64,000 bases of DNA from contig NZ_JACIEU010000013.1 of NCBI RefSeq assembly GCF_014197035.1, forward strand, positions 1 to 64,000. The letters run 5' to 3'. The notes beneath the pieces were generated by a model. The model saw only the letters and a program-made list of their open reading frames with translations, was not told where the DNA came from and ran no database searches. How positions within the stretch are numbered: position 1 is the first letter of the stretch; each line of letters begins with the position of its first letter. Below are positions 33,581 through 41,208 of this stretch, in pieces. This DNA comes from Sphingobium scionense. GTDB lineage: Bacteria > Pseudomonadota > Alphaproteobacteria > Sphingomonadales > Sphingomonadaceae. The translations under genes were made by a program, and so were the position numbers.

Positions 33581-34147
33581 TCAGAGCCGGCCGATCGCGC
33601 TCATCGCCATGCCCGCGCCCGCCAATATGGCGATGCCGCCGGCGACCAGCCGAATCGCCCTGACCGGCAGCACGGACAGGAATCGGTCGCGCATCAGGAT
33701 CACCGGCACGCTGGCGGCGATCACGCCGATCGCGCCGCCGATCGCCGCCAGCGCCGGGTCGGCGGTGCGGGTGGCGATGCCAAGGATCAGGAATTGCGGC
33801 CCGTCACCAAAGCCCAGAATGAAGACGCCCAGCGCAGTGGTGAGGAACGGCCCGATGCGCCAGTCGTCGAGCGTGTCGGGCATCTTCACCGGCCAGAGCA
33901 GGCCGACGCCCAGGAACAGCACCGACAGCGCCATGAACAGGAGCCGTGCATCATGGCCGAGCATCGGCCCGATCCAGGCGCCCGCTGCCGCGGAAAGGGC
34001 GGCATTGGCGATGGCGGCAACGGCGACGCCGGCGATGATCGCCCCGTCACGCTGGTAACGATGGGCGAGCGCCAGCACGAGCAACTGCCCCTTGTCGCCA
34101 ATTTCCCCGAACAGGCAGCCCAGCAGGGCGATCAGCAAGGCGTCCAT
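33581..34147 (-). CDS. GDT1/TMEM165 family (UPF0016) cation transporter
   Basis: 188 residues with six hydrophobic segments in two homologous halves. The first half has the family ExGD motif in [13 protein letters not shown]. The second half reads [15 protein letters not shown], where the expected Glu is Gly. Members export Mn2+ or Ca2+ in exchange for protons. The altered second motif may change ion selectivity or direction. It follows the small gene at 34159-34482 by 11 bp on the minus strand. Confidence 0.78.
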   Translation of the reverse strand: MDALLIALLGCLFGEIGDKGQLLVLALAHRYQRDGAIIAGVAVAAIANAALSAAAGAWIGPMLGHDARLLFMALSVLFLGVGLLWPVKMPDTLDDWRIGPFLTTALGVFILGFGDGPQFLILGIATRTADPALAAIGGAIGVIAASVPVILMRDRFLSVLPVRAIRLVAGGIAILAGAGMAMSAIGRL

Positions 34148-34158
34148 TCCAAATCCCG

Positions 34159-34482
34159 TCAGGCGTGCAGGCGATGCACGATAGCGGGCGCGGCGGCCGG
34201 CGGCAAAATATTGTCGAGCGGCGGCAGTTCGTCGGCGATCGCGTCGCGCATCCGGTCGAGATAGGAGAGGACGACCGAATCGAGCCCGTCGAGCGAGAGG
34301 ACCGACTGGAGCGTGGCGGCCAGGTCGCCGACGCTATCGACGCGGAAGGCGCGTGCGATATGGCGGATCTGGTCGACCTCGTCATGCAGGCGCGGCACCG
34401 ACACATGGCCGCGCTGGGCGGCGAGTCCGTCGACCCGCCGCAGCAGGTCGGCGAGAATCGCCAGTTTCGGATCATGTCGCAT
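34159..34482 (-). CDS. Small hypothetical protein
   Basis: 107 residues from the ATG at 34482, which has GGGAG eight bases upstream; ATGs further upstream lack a site. Predicted all-helical, with heptad-like leucines ([38 protein letters not shown]) and no Cys or membrane segment. It is paired with the GDT1-like transporter gene. I do not recognise the family. Confidence 0.55.
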   Translation of the reverse strand: MRHDPKLAILADLLRRVDGLAAQRGHVSVPRLHDEVDQIRHIARAFRVDSVGDLAATLQSVLSLDGLDSVVLSYLDRMRDAIADELPPLDNILPPAAAPAIVHRLHA

Positions 34483-34627
34483 GGAGTCATCTCCCTTCAT
34501 CCGCGCCCCGCCTGGCAGCATGCGCGCATAGGGTTAAAGGGCCGTAAAGCCTGTTGCGCAGCCTCCATTGGGCGCGCGAGCCTTGACATCGGGGCGAATC
34601 TGTCCCAAGGGGCACCGCTGAAACGGG

Positions 34628-34655
34628 GCGGTCCGACAGGGCCGCTTTTCTTTTT
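34628..34655 (+). terminator. Terminator-like hairpin in the rpmG leader
   Basis: Stem GCGGTCC / GGGCCGC (one T-G pair) with loop GACA is followed by TTTTCTTTTT. It ends 29 bp before the rpmG start codon, so on the plus strand it stands upstream of the gene. It could be an attenuator of rpmG or the end of a short upstream RNA; a TTGACA at about 34583-34588 could start such a transcript, but no good -10 accompanies it. Confidence 0.5.
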
Positions 34656-34683
34656 ACGCTATTTCAAGACCAGGGACCAAGCC

Positions 34684-34851
34684 ATGGCCAAGCCGGCAAC
34701 TGTCAAGATCCGCCTCGTCAGCACGGCTGACACTGGCTTCTTCTACGTCACCAAGAAGAACCCGCGCACCACGACCGAAAAGCTGAGCTTCAGCAAGTAT
34801 GACCCGGTCGTGCGCAAGCATGTCGAGTTCAAGGAAGCCAAGATCAAGTAA
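34684..34851 (+). CDS. rpmG: Large ribosomal subunit protein bL33
   Basis: 55 residues, typical for bL33, beginning [20 protein letters not shown] and containing [21 protein letters not shown]. The zinc-binding Cys residues of the C+ form are absent, so this is a Cys-free (C-) paralogue. Followed by an intrinsic terminator. No other ribosomal gene is adjacent. Confidence 0.97.
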   Translation: MAKPATVKIRLVSTADTGFFYVTKKNPRTTTEKLSFSKYDPVVRKHVEFKEAKIK

Positions 34852-34895
34852 GCCGCTACGGGCTTCGCGCCCGCGCGCCTGATCTTTCGGCACCG

Positions 34896-34930
34896 AAAAA
34901 GGCCCGTCCCTGTTGGGAGCGGGCCTTTTC
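34896..34930. terminator. Terminator between rpmG and phoX
   Basis: AAAAAGGCCCG and CGGGCCTTTT form the arms around TCCCTGTTGGGAG, which itself can pair (TCCC/GGGA). The T run suits rpmG; the A run on the left lets it also serve the convergent phoX. Confidence 0.85.
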
Positions 34931-34986
34931 CTGTTGGCATTCGAGCCGGCTAGGCCCCCGATCCGAAGATCGGGAGCCCGATGTCG

Positions 34987-36873
34987 TCAGTTGCCGACCG
35001 GCTGGCCGTCGGTACGACGCACCACGATGGTCGAGGAGCGCGGCAGCTGCCCCGCCACCGGCCAGTTTCCGGTCGGATGCTGGATGTTGATGAAGAAGTT
35101 CTTGAGGTCCGGCGTATAGGCGATGCCGGTGATCTCGCAGCCCGCCGGGCCAACCAGGAAGCGCTTCGACTGCTTGCTGGTCTGGTCGATATAATACATC
35201 GAGTTGTTGCCGAAGGCGCCGGTCATGTTGGTGGCGGCGCCGTTCAGCGTGCCCGCATTGCCGGTGAGATTATGGTCGGTCTGGACCCACAGGCGACCCT
35301 GGGGATCGATGCGGATGCCGTCGGGGCTGGAGAAATAGTCGCCGCTGATATTGCCCTTGAGATTATCCTCCGCGAGCGAGGGATTGCCCGCCAGCAGGAA
35401 GATTTCCCAGGTGAAGGCGCTCGCCAGCGGCGAGTCGCCATTTTCGCGGAACTTGAGGATGTGGCCGTGCAGGTTGGTCACGCGCGGATCGGCAGCGTCG
35501 GTGACGCGGCGGCCGCTATTGTTGGTCAGGGTGACGAAGATCGCCTGCTTGTTGGGCGCAACCGTGATCCATTCCGGACGGTCCATGATGGTACCACCAG
35601 CGACGCGGGCGGCCGACTGGGTATTGACCAGGACATCGGCCTGGTTGGTGAAATTGACCGTCGTGGGGGTCGGCGGCGTGGTCGACTGGCTGACATTGCC
35701 CGGATCCTGAGCACCCACGACCAGGCCGTGCTGGCCCTGGACCAGCGGACGCCATTCGCCCGTGCCGTCGGCATTGAAGCGCGCGACATAGAGGGTGCCA
35801 TAATCGAGCAGGTCGGTGTTGGCGGCACGGTTGCTGCTGCTGAAGGCGCGGTCCGGCACGAACTTGTAGACGCAGCCCGGCGTCGAATCGTCACCCATGT
35901 AGAAGGCGACGCGGTTGTTGGCGTCTGTCATGTGGGCGACATTTTCATGGCTGAAACGGCCGAGCGCGGTGCGCTTGGTCGCGGGCGCCAGTTCCTGGAA
36001 CGGGTCAATCTCGACCACCCAGCCATAGCTGGTGTTGGGCTGGGTCGGGTCGAGATAGTTGTTCGTCGTTTCCTCGCAAGTGAGATAGGTGCCCCAGGGG
36101 GTGCGGCCCGACGAGCAGTTATTGAGCATGCCGCGGATCGTGCCGGGCAAGACGCCGGCAGCAGGACCGCCGACGCGATAGTCGGTGTTGCCGCTGTAAC
36201 GCTTGTTATATTTCGAACCGGCCTTGACCGCGAACTTGCCGTCCGTGCCCTTAGTCACTTCGACCACGGCGATGCCGACGGCCGAGAGCGCGATCGCCTT
36301 CTGATCGGCGGTAGCGGTCGACGCGTTATAGCTGCCGCTGGAGAAGAGGATGTTATAGTCGGGCAGTTCGAAGTTGATCGCGAGCAGGCCGCCGCTGTTG
36401 GCGTCGGTGCCGGTCAGTTCGAAATATTCCATGCCGTCATGATTGCCGCCGGCCCAGGCCGCGGTCTGGCTGACGCTGGTCGGGAAGGTGCCGTTGGCAA
36501 AGGCGGTGCCGGCTTCGACCAGATCGCCGGCCTTCAGCAGCACGTCGACGGTATAGCCCGACGGCACGGTCACGGTGTCGTTGGTGTTGATCGCGACCGA
36601 GGTGAAGTTGATGCCATAGCTGGGCGTCGGAGTCGGCGTGGGGGTGGGTGTCGGGGCCGGCGTGGGCGCCGGCGTGCTGTCGTCGTCGTCATCGTCGCAG
36701 GCGGCGAGCGCGCCCAGCATCGGCAGGACGGACAGGCCCAGCAGGCCGTTCTTCAGGACGGAACGGCGGCCCGGATTGGCCGCGACGATGGCTTCCAGGC
36801 TGTCTTCGCCCGAAACAATCTTGGGCTGCGCATCGCGGAAGGCCGCGCGCGCCTCGTCGGTCAGATGAGACAT
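34987..36873 (-). CDS. phoX: PhoX family alkaline phosphatase
   Basis: 628 residues (DUF839). A twin-arginine signal is present (GRRSVLKNGLLGLSVLPML, residues 35-53) and ends in LAAC at residue 59, a possible lipobox, followed by six Asp and a Thr-Pro linker of about 20 residues. The catalytic part has NHDGMEYFELTG, GTIRGMLNNCSSGRTPWGTYLTCEE (Cys pair and metal-binding Glu) and GRFSHENVAHMTD. PhoX needs Ca2+ and Fe3+ and releases phosphate from many monoesters outside the cytoplasm. The upstream Pho-box array predicts induction by phosphate starvation. Confidence 0.92.
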   Translation of the reverse strand: MSHLTDEARAAFRDAQPKIVSGEDSLEAIVAANPGRRSVLKNGLLGLSVLPMLGALAACDDDDDDSTPAPTPAPTPTPTPTPTPSYGINFTSVAINTNDTVTVPSGYTVDVLLKAGDLVEAGTAFANGTFPTSVSQTAAWAGGNHDGMEYFELTGTDANSGGLLAINFELPDYNILFSSGSYNASTATADQKAIALSAVGIAVVEVTKGTDGKFAVKAGSKYNKRYSGNTDYRVGGPAAGVLPGTIRGMLNNCSSGRTPWGTYLTCEETTNNYLDPTQPNTSYGWVVEIDPFQELAPATKRTALGRFSHENVAHMTDANNRVAFYMGDDSTPGCVYKFVPDRAFSSSNRAANTDLLDYGTLYVARFNADGTGEWRPLVQGQHGLVVGAQDPGNVSQSTTPPTPTTVNFTNQADVLVNTQSAARVAGGTIMDRPEWITVAPNKQAIFVTLTNNSGRRVTDAADPRVTNLHGHILKFRENGDSPLASAFTWEIFLLAGNPSLAEDNLKGNISGDYFSSPDGIRIDPQGRLWVQTDHNLTGNAGTLNGAATNMTGAFGNNSMYYIDQTSKQSKRFLVGPAGCEITGIAYTPDLKNFFINIQHPTGNWPVAGQLPRSSTIVVRRTDGQPVGN

Positions 36874-36969
36874 GATAATATACCCCTGTGCATCCGAGCG
36901 TCGGCATGACCGCCGCGCCCCTGGCGCGCATGAGGTGACAGAGGAGGATGACGCGCGAACTGCGCTATG

Positions 36970-37009
36970 ATGTCAGGACGAAGACAGAAGCATGACGCAT
37001 CGGTGACGC
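36970..37009 (-). promoter_or_regulatory. Pho-box array upstream of phoX
   Basis: Read on the minus strand, four 7-bp half-sites are spaced exactly 4 bp apart: GCGTCAC, GCGTCAT, CTGTCTT and CTGACAT, each differing from the CTGTCAT consensus at one to three positions. The 11-bp period is that of PhoB binding. The array ends 97 bp before the phoX start and begins 14 bp after the divK stop, so it is dedicated to phoX. Confidence 0.65.
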
Positions 37010-37022
37010 CGTTTCCGGTGGG

Positions 37023-37385
37023 TTACAGCAGTGCGTTCACCTGTTCGACGAAACGCAGCACCGAAATCGGCTTGGACACATAGGCGTCGGCGCCGGCCGC
37101 GCGGATGCGATCCTCATCCCCCTTCCCGGCATAGGCGGTGACCGCCATGATCGGCACCGCCGACAGGCTGTCATCGCCCTTGAGCGAAACGATCAGGTCA
37201 TAGCCGCTGACATGGGGCAGATGGATGTCGGTGATGACCAGGTCCGGCCCGAACTCCCGCGCCTGGGCCAGCACATCGCGGCCGTCGCGCAGCGGCAGCA
37301 CGTCGTGCCCGTGCGCGCGCAGCAGGTCGCAAAAAAGTTTCAGATTGAGTTCGTTGTCCTCGACAACGAGCACGCGCTTTGCCAC
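37023..37385 (-). CDS. divK: Single-domain response regulator, DivK-like
   Basis: 120 residues, receiver domain only. VLVVEDNELNLKLFCDLL gives the acidic pair, DLVITDIHLP has the phosphoacceptor Asp53, AVTAYAGKGDE the switch Thr, and SKPISV the conserved Lys. The sequence is close to Caulobacter DivK throughout, including KLFCDLLRAHGHDV. DivK controls the PleC/DivJ-CtrA cell-cycle pathway. Its usual partner pleD is not in this window. Divergent from the DUF3572 gene. Confidence 0.88.
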   Translation of the reverse strand: MAKRVLVVEDNELNLKLFCDLLRAHGHDVLPLRDGRDVLAQAREFGPDLVITDIHLPHVSGYDLIVSLKGDDSLSAVPIMAVTAYAGKGDEDRIRAAGADAYVSKPISVLRFVEQVNALL

Positions 37386-37453
37386 GAGTCACCCGCGTTC
37401 CAGAGAAGCCCCTTGGTGCGCCCCTATAGCCGCCCATTCCGCGAGAGCCAATC

Positions 37454-37741
37454 ATGCGACCCGAGACCCCGAATGGCAAGCCGGATAGCGCCGCCGATGC
37501 CGAAATTTTGGCATTGATGGCAATGGGATGGACGCTGAGCGATGGTCGCCGGGCCGATCGGCTGCTGGCGCTGACCGGTCTGGATGCCGATGCGTTGCGC
37601 GCCGGCGTCGGCAATCGCGCGATTTTGGCCGCGGTGCTGGGCTTCCTGGCCGACCATGAACCCGATCTGGTTGCCTGTGCCGAGGCGATCGACAGCAGCC
37701 CGGCGGCCCTGATCGCCGCAAAGGAGAATCTGAGCCGATGA
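37454..37741 (+). CDS. DUF3572 family protein
   Basis: 95 residues, helical, with AEILALMAMGWTLSDGRRADRLL and GNRAILAAVLGFLADHEPDLVACAEA as in the alphaproteobacterial DUF3572 family, commonly found next to divK. Function unknown. It overlaps the following HAD gene as ATGA (37738-37741) and heads a five-gene operon. Confidence 0.8.
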   Translation: MRPETPNGKPDSAADAEILALMAMGWTLSDGRRADRLLALTGLDADALRAGVGNRAILAAVLGFLADHEPDLVACAEAIDSSPAALIAAKENLSR

Positions 37742-38394
37742 GCCGTCCGCTGATCATCACCGACTGCGACGAGGTATTGCTGCACATGGTCGTGCCGTTC
37801 CGCCACTGGCTGGACGAGACGCAGGACGTGCATTTCGACATGCGCGAACAGGGTTTTGCCGAGGCGCTGCGCCACAAGGACAGCGGCATCCCGCTGGAAC
37901 GCGAACTGGTGTGGGAGTTGCTGATCGCCTTTTTCGATACCGAAATGGCGCGCCAGACCCCGATCAGCGGCGCGGTCGAGGCGCTGCACCGGCTGGCACA
38001 GATCGCCGACATCGAGGTGCTGACCAATATCGGCGAGCGCCACCACCAGCTGCGCATCGAGCAGTTGGCGAGCCATGGTCTGCACCTGCCGGTCCACTGG
38101 AACCATGGCGGCAAGGGGCGCAAGCTGGCCAATATCCTGGCCGAGCGCCAGCCGAGCTGCGCCCTGTTCATCGACGATCTGGGCGAGCATCATGCCTCGG
38201 TCGCGCGTCATGCGCCCAGCGTATGGCGGCTGCACATGGTCGGCGAGCCCGAGATCGCCGGCGACATCCCGGTCGCGGACAAGGCCCATGCCCGGATCGA
38301 CGATTGGGCCAGCGCCGAAAAATGGATCATCGCCCGCCTGGCCGAAGGGCCAGCCCCCGCTATTTCAACGCCCCTGAATGGAGCCATCGCATGA
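37738..38394 (+). CDS. HAD-like hydrolase family protein
   Basis: 218 residues. Motif I is PLIITDCDEVLL (Asp9 and Asp11), and a late CALFIDDLGEHHASV supplies the motif IV acidic pair. The Lys of motif III probably lies in NHGGKGRKLANIL. Between them is a helical cap with RELVWELLIAFFDTEMARQ. A phosphatase is likely; the substrate is unknown. Coupled to its neighbours by ATGA overlaps at both ends. Confidence 0.75.
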   Translation: MSRPLIITDCDEVLLHMVVPFRHWLDETQDVHFDMREQGFAEALRHKDSGIPLERELVWELLIAFFDTEMARQTPISGAVEALHRLAQIADIEVLTNIGERHHQLRIEQLASHGLHLPVHWNHGGKGRKLANILAERQPSCALFIDDLGEHHASVARHAPSVWRLHMVGEPEIAGDIPVADKAHARIDDWASAEKWIIARLAEGPAPAISTPLNGAIA

Positions 38395-38858
38395 GCATCG
38401 ACGCCCGCCTTGCCGAACTCGGCATCACCCTGCCCGCCGCCGCCGCGCCGGTCGCCGCCTATGTGCCGGCGGTCGAGGTCAATGGCCTGCTGCATATTTC
38501 CGGCCAGATCGCGCTGAAGGACGGACAGTTGATGACCGGCCGCCTGGGCGAGGACCGCGACCTCGATTATGGCGTCGAGGCGGCGCGTGCCTGTGGCCTG
38601 AACCTCATCGCCCAGATGAAGGCGGCGCTGGGCGGCGATCTCGACCGGGTCGAGCGGATCGTCAAGCTGGGCGCCTTCATCGCCAGCGCGCCCGGCTTCA
38701 CCGACCAGCCCAAGGTCGCCAATGGCGCGTCGGAACTGATGGTCGCGGTGTTCGGCGAGGCCGGCAAGCATGCCCGCAGCGCCGTCGGCGTGCCGGTGCT
38801 GCCGCTCGGCGCCGCAGTAGAGATCGACGCGATCGTGCAGGTTCGCCCCGCTGCATAA
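38391..38858 (+). CDS. RidA (YjgF/Rid) family protein
   Basis: 155 residues. VNGLLHISGQIALKDGQLMTGRLGE and a C-terminal RSAVGVPVLPLGAAVEIDAIVQV define the Rid family, with the carboxylate-binding Arg in HARSAVGV. Rid proteins hydrolyse reactive enamine/imine intermediates from PLP enzymes. The length and the AAVEIDAIVQV ending suggest the YjgH/Rid-like subgroup of about 155 residues. Its stop lies within the likely start region of the GDPD gene. Confidence 0.88.
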   Translation: MSIDARLAELGITLPAAAAPVAAYVPAVEVNGLLHISGQIALKDGQLMTGRLGEDRDLDYGVEAARACGLNLIAQMKAALGGDLDRVERIVKLGAFIASAPGFTDQPKVANGASELMVAVFGEAGKHARSAVGVPVLPLGAAVEIDAIVQVRPAA

Positions 38859-39558
38859 GCGGCCCGACTGGCTGACCGCCCGCCCCTTCGCCCATCGCGG
38901 GCTGCATCGGGCGGGCATCAGCGAAAATGGCATGGCGGCGTTCGATGCCGCCATCGCCGAGGGGCTGGGCATCGAATGCGATGTCCGGCTGAGCCGCGAC
39001 GGCCTGCCCTTCGTCTTTCATGACGCCAGCCTGATGCGGATGACCGGACAGCCGGGCGCCGTGGCGGATCGCGATTCCGCAGAACTGGACGCGCTGCACC
39101 TGCCCGATGGCGGCGCGATCCCGCGCCTTGCCGCGCTGCTGGACGCCTGTATCACGACGCCGCTGCTGATCGAGATAAAGGTGGAGGGACGCGATATCGC
39201 GCCGATCTGCGCCGCGGTGGCAAGGGCGCTCGACGGACGCGACCAGCCGGTGGCGCTGATGTCGTTCAACCCGCTGGCGATGCGCTGGCTTGCGCGGCAG
39301 CGACCGGACATGGTCCGCGGGCTGGTGAGCAGCAGCCAGAACAAGGGGCGGCTGCGCGCGCTGTTCGACCGCACCCTTGCACTTTGGCTGGCCAATCCCG
39401 ATTTTCTGGCCTGTGATATCCGTGACTTGCCCTTCCGCTTTGCCGATGCCGCCCGCCGCCGGGGGCTGCCGGTGTTGAGCTGGACGGTGCGCAGCGCGGC
39501 GCAGCGGGCGATCGCTGCGGCCCATGTCGACCAGATCATCTTCGAGGAGATGGCATGA
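38851..39558 (+). CDS. Glycerophosphodiester phosphodiesterase family protein
   Basis: 235 residues if begun at CTG 38851. The first ATG in frame (38932) is too late: the codons before it encode RPFAHRGLHRAGISENG, which contains the catalytic HRG and EN residues of the GDPD family, so translation must start upstream. The candidates are CTG 38851 or CTG 38872; no ATG, GTG or TTG is available in that stretch. Later motifs are IECDVRLSRDGLPFVFHD (Glu, Asp and second His) and LLIEIKVEG. The enzyme hydrolyses glycerophosphodiesters to glycerol-3-phosphate and an alcohol. Confidence 0.82.
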   Translation: MHKRPDWLTARPFAHRGLHRAGISENGMAAFDAAIAEGLGIECDVRLSRDGLPFVFHDASLMRMTGQPGAVADRDSAELDALHLPDGGAIPRLAALLDACITTPLLIEIKVEGRDIAPICAAVARALDGRDQPVALMSFNPLAMRWLARQRPDMVRGLVSSSQNKGRLRALFDRTLALWLANPDFLACDIRDLPFRFADAARRRGLPVLSWTVRSAAQRAIAAAHVDQIIFEEMA

Positions 39559-40688
39559 ACGAATTTGTCGCGCGCATCGCCGGTGGCGTCGCCGACCTGC
39601 CCAGGGCGCAATGGGATGCCTGTGCCGGCAGCGCCAATCCGTTCATCAGCTGGGATTTCCTGACCGCGCTGGAACGGTCCGAAAGCGTCGGGCCGGGCAC
39701 CGGATGGCAACCCTTGCCGATCGTGATCGACGGGCCGGACGGGACGATCGCGGCCGCCGCGCCGCTCTATGCCAAGACCCACAGCCAGGGCGAATATGTG
39801 TTCGACCATGGCTGGGCCGACGCCTGGGAACGGGCAGGCGGCCAATATTATCCGAAAATACAGATCGCCGCGCCCTTCTCCCCCGTGCCCGGCCCCCGAT
39901 TGCTGCTGCGTGATTCGACGCTGGGGCCGGCGCTGATCGCGGGAATCGAGACTTTGGTCGAACGCAACGAGCTGTCGTCGGCGCATGCGACTTTCGTCGA
40001 TCCCGATCAGATCGCGCTGTTCGAGGCGGCGGGCTGGCTGATTCGCGAGGACAGCCAGTTTCACTGGCATAATAAGGGCTATGCCGGGTTCGAGGATTTC
40101 CTGGCCGAGCTTTCGAGCGAGAAGCGCAAGAATATCCGCAAGGAAAGGCGGCGCGCGGTCGAGGGGCTGGAGATCGTCCACCTCAACGGACGCGACCTGA
40201 CCGAGGCGCATTGGGACATATTCTGGGATTTCTATCAGGATACCGGCGCACGCAAATGGGGCAGGCCCTATCTGACCCGATCCTTCTTCTCGATCCTGGG
40301 CGAGACGATGGCGGACAAGATATTGCTGATGCTGGCGCTGCGCGAGGGACAGGCCATTGCAGGCGCACTGAACCTGATTGGCGAAGACACGCTTTATGGC
40401 CGCTATTGGGGATGCCGCGAGGACGTGCCCAACCTGCATTTCGAGCTATGCTATTATCAGGCGATCGATGCGGCGATCGCGCGCGGGCTCGACCGGGTCG
40501 AGGCGGGTGCGCAGGGCGGGCACAAGCTGGCGCGCGGCTATGCGCCGCAGCCCACCTATTCGGCGCATCATATTCCCAATGCGAGCTTTCGCCGGGCGGT
40601 GGCGGGATTCCTCGACGCCGAGCGGGAGGAAGTGCAGCGCGACCGTCTGTGGCTCAACGAAAGAACGCCCTTCCGCAAGGAAGGCTGA
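39555..40688 (+). CDS. FemAB/GNAT-like protein (DUF482, peptidogalycan biosynthesis)
   Basis: 377 residues, matching the DUF482 family: PFISWDFLTALERSESVGPGTGWQ at the N-terminus, RKNIRKERRRAVEGLEIVHL in the middle and GRYWGCREDVPNLHFELCYYQAIDAAI followed by GAQGGHKLARGYAP at the C-terminus. The fold resembles FemABX acyl-aminoacyl transferases, which modify cell-wall or other substrates, but the true reaction is unknown. Its start overlaps the GDPD stop as ATGA, completing the operon. Confidence 0.85.
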   Translation: MNEFVARIAGGVADLPRAQWDACAGSANPFISWDFLTALERSESVGPGTGWQPLPIVIDGPDGTIAAAAPLYAKTHSQGEYVFDHGWADAWERAGGQYYPKIQIAAPFSPVPGPRLLLRDSTLGPALIAGIETLVERNELSSAHATFVDPDQIALFEAAGWLIREDSQFHWHNKGYAGFEDFLAELSSEKRKNIRKERRRAVEGLEIVHLNGRDLTEAHWDIFWDFYQDTGARKWGRPYLTRSFFSILGETMADKILLMLALREGQAIAGALNLIGEDTLYGRYWGCREDVPNLHFELCYYQAIDAAIARGLDRVEAGAQGGHKLARGYAPQPTYSAHHIPNASFRRAVAGFLDAEREEVQRDRLWLNERTPFRKEG

Positions 40689-40985
40689 TCAGGCGGCGCG
40701 GACTTCGGTCGCGACGATCCAGGCACGGGCCTGGCGCTGGGCCTCGGCAATCTCGCGCGCGGTCATTTCCTCGGCGATTTCGGCGCGCATGCTCTGGCCC
40801 GCTTCGCTGCCGCCACGGGCCGCAAGGTTGAACCATTTATGGGCCTCTACCAGGTCGATCGGCATGCCCCCGGTGCCGCAGCTATAGGCGACGCCCAGTT
40901 CGAAACAGGCCTCTGCCGAGCCGTGGGCCGCACCGGCCAGACGACTATCCATCAAAAACTGCGCACTTTTGAGACTATTTGCCAT
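40689..40985 (-). CDS. Sel1-repeat-containing small protein
   Basis: 98 residues holding about one and a half Sel1-like repeats (GSAEACFELGVAYSCGTGG, then PIDLVEAHKWFNLAARGG), with a C-terminal helix EIAEAQRQARAWI. No signal peptide. Sel1 repeats mediate protein contacts. It ends one base after the convergent FemAB-like gene. Sphingomonad genomes have similar single-domain proteins of unknown role. Confidence 0.75.
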   Translation of the reverse strand: MANSLKSAQFLMDSRLAGAAHGSAEACFELGVAYSCGTGGMPIDLVEAHKWFNLAARGGSEAGQSMRAEIAEEMTAREIAEAQRQARAWIVATEVRAA

Positions 40986-41208
40986 GATCTTCCCCTGTAT
41001 CCCTAACCCAATGTTCCAGCCTTTGGTTTGCGAGTGGGGCCAGAATGCCCGGCAGGCCGTAAAAAATGGTTAACGTGAAAATCGGCATATTTGCGCAGTT
41101 TGCCCGTCGACACGGCGTGCGGCAGGGTTAACGCCTCAGCCGCGATGTGATTCGGAAATGCGCGCCTTAGGGCTGGCGTCGCCGGGCGATTGTCCGCATA
41201 GGCCGGAC

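Noticed and set aside
34981..36909. 642-codon plus-strand frame opposite phoX
   Set aside because: Only shadow composition; the minus strand has a Tat signal and PhoX motifs.
36930..36955. Additional Pho half-sites closer to phoX (GCGTCAT and CTGTCAC)
   Set aside because: Their spacing is 6 bp and not 4, out of phase with the upstream array, so they were not counted.
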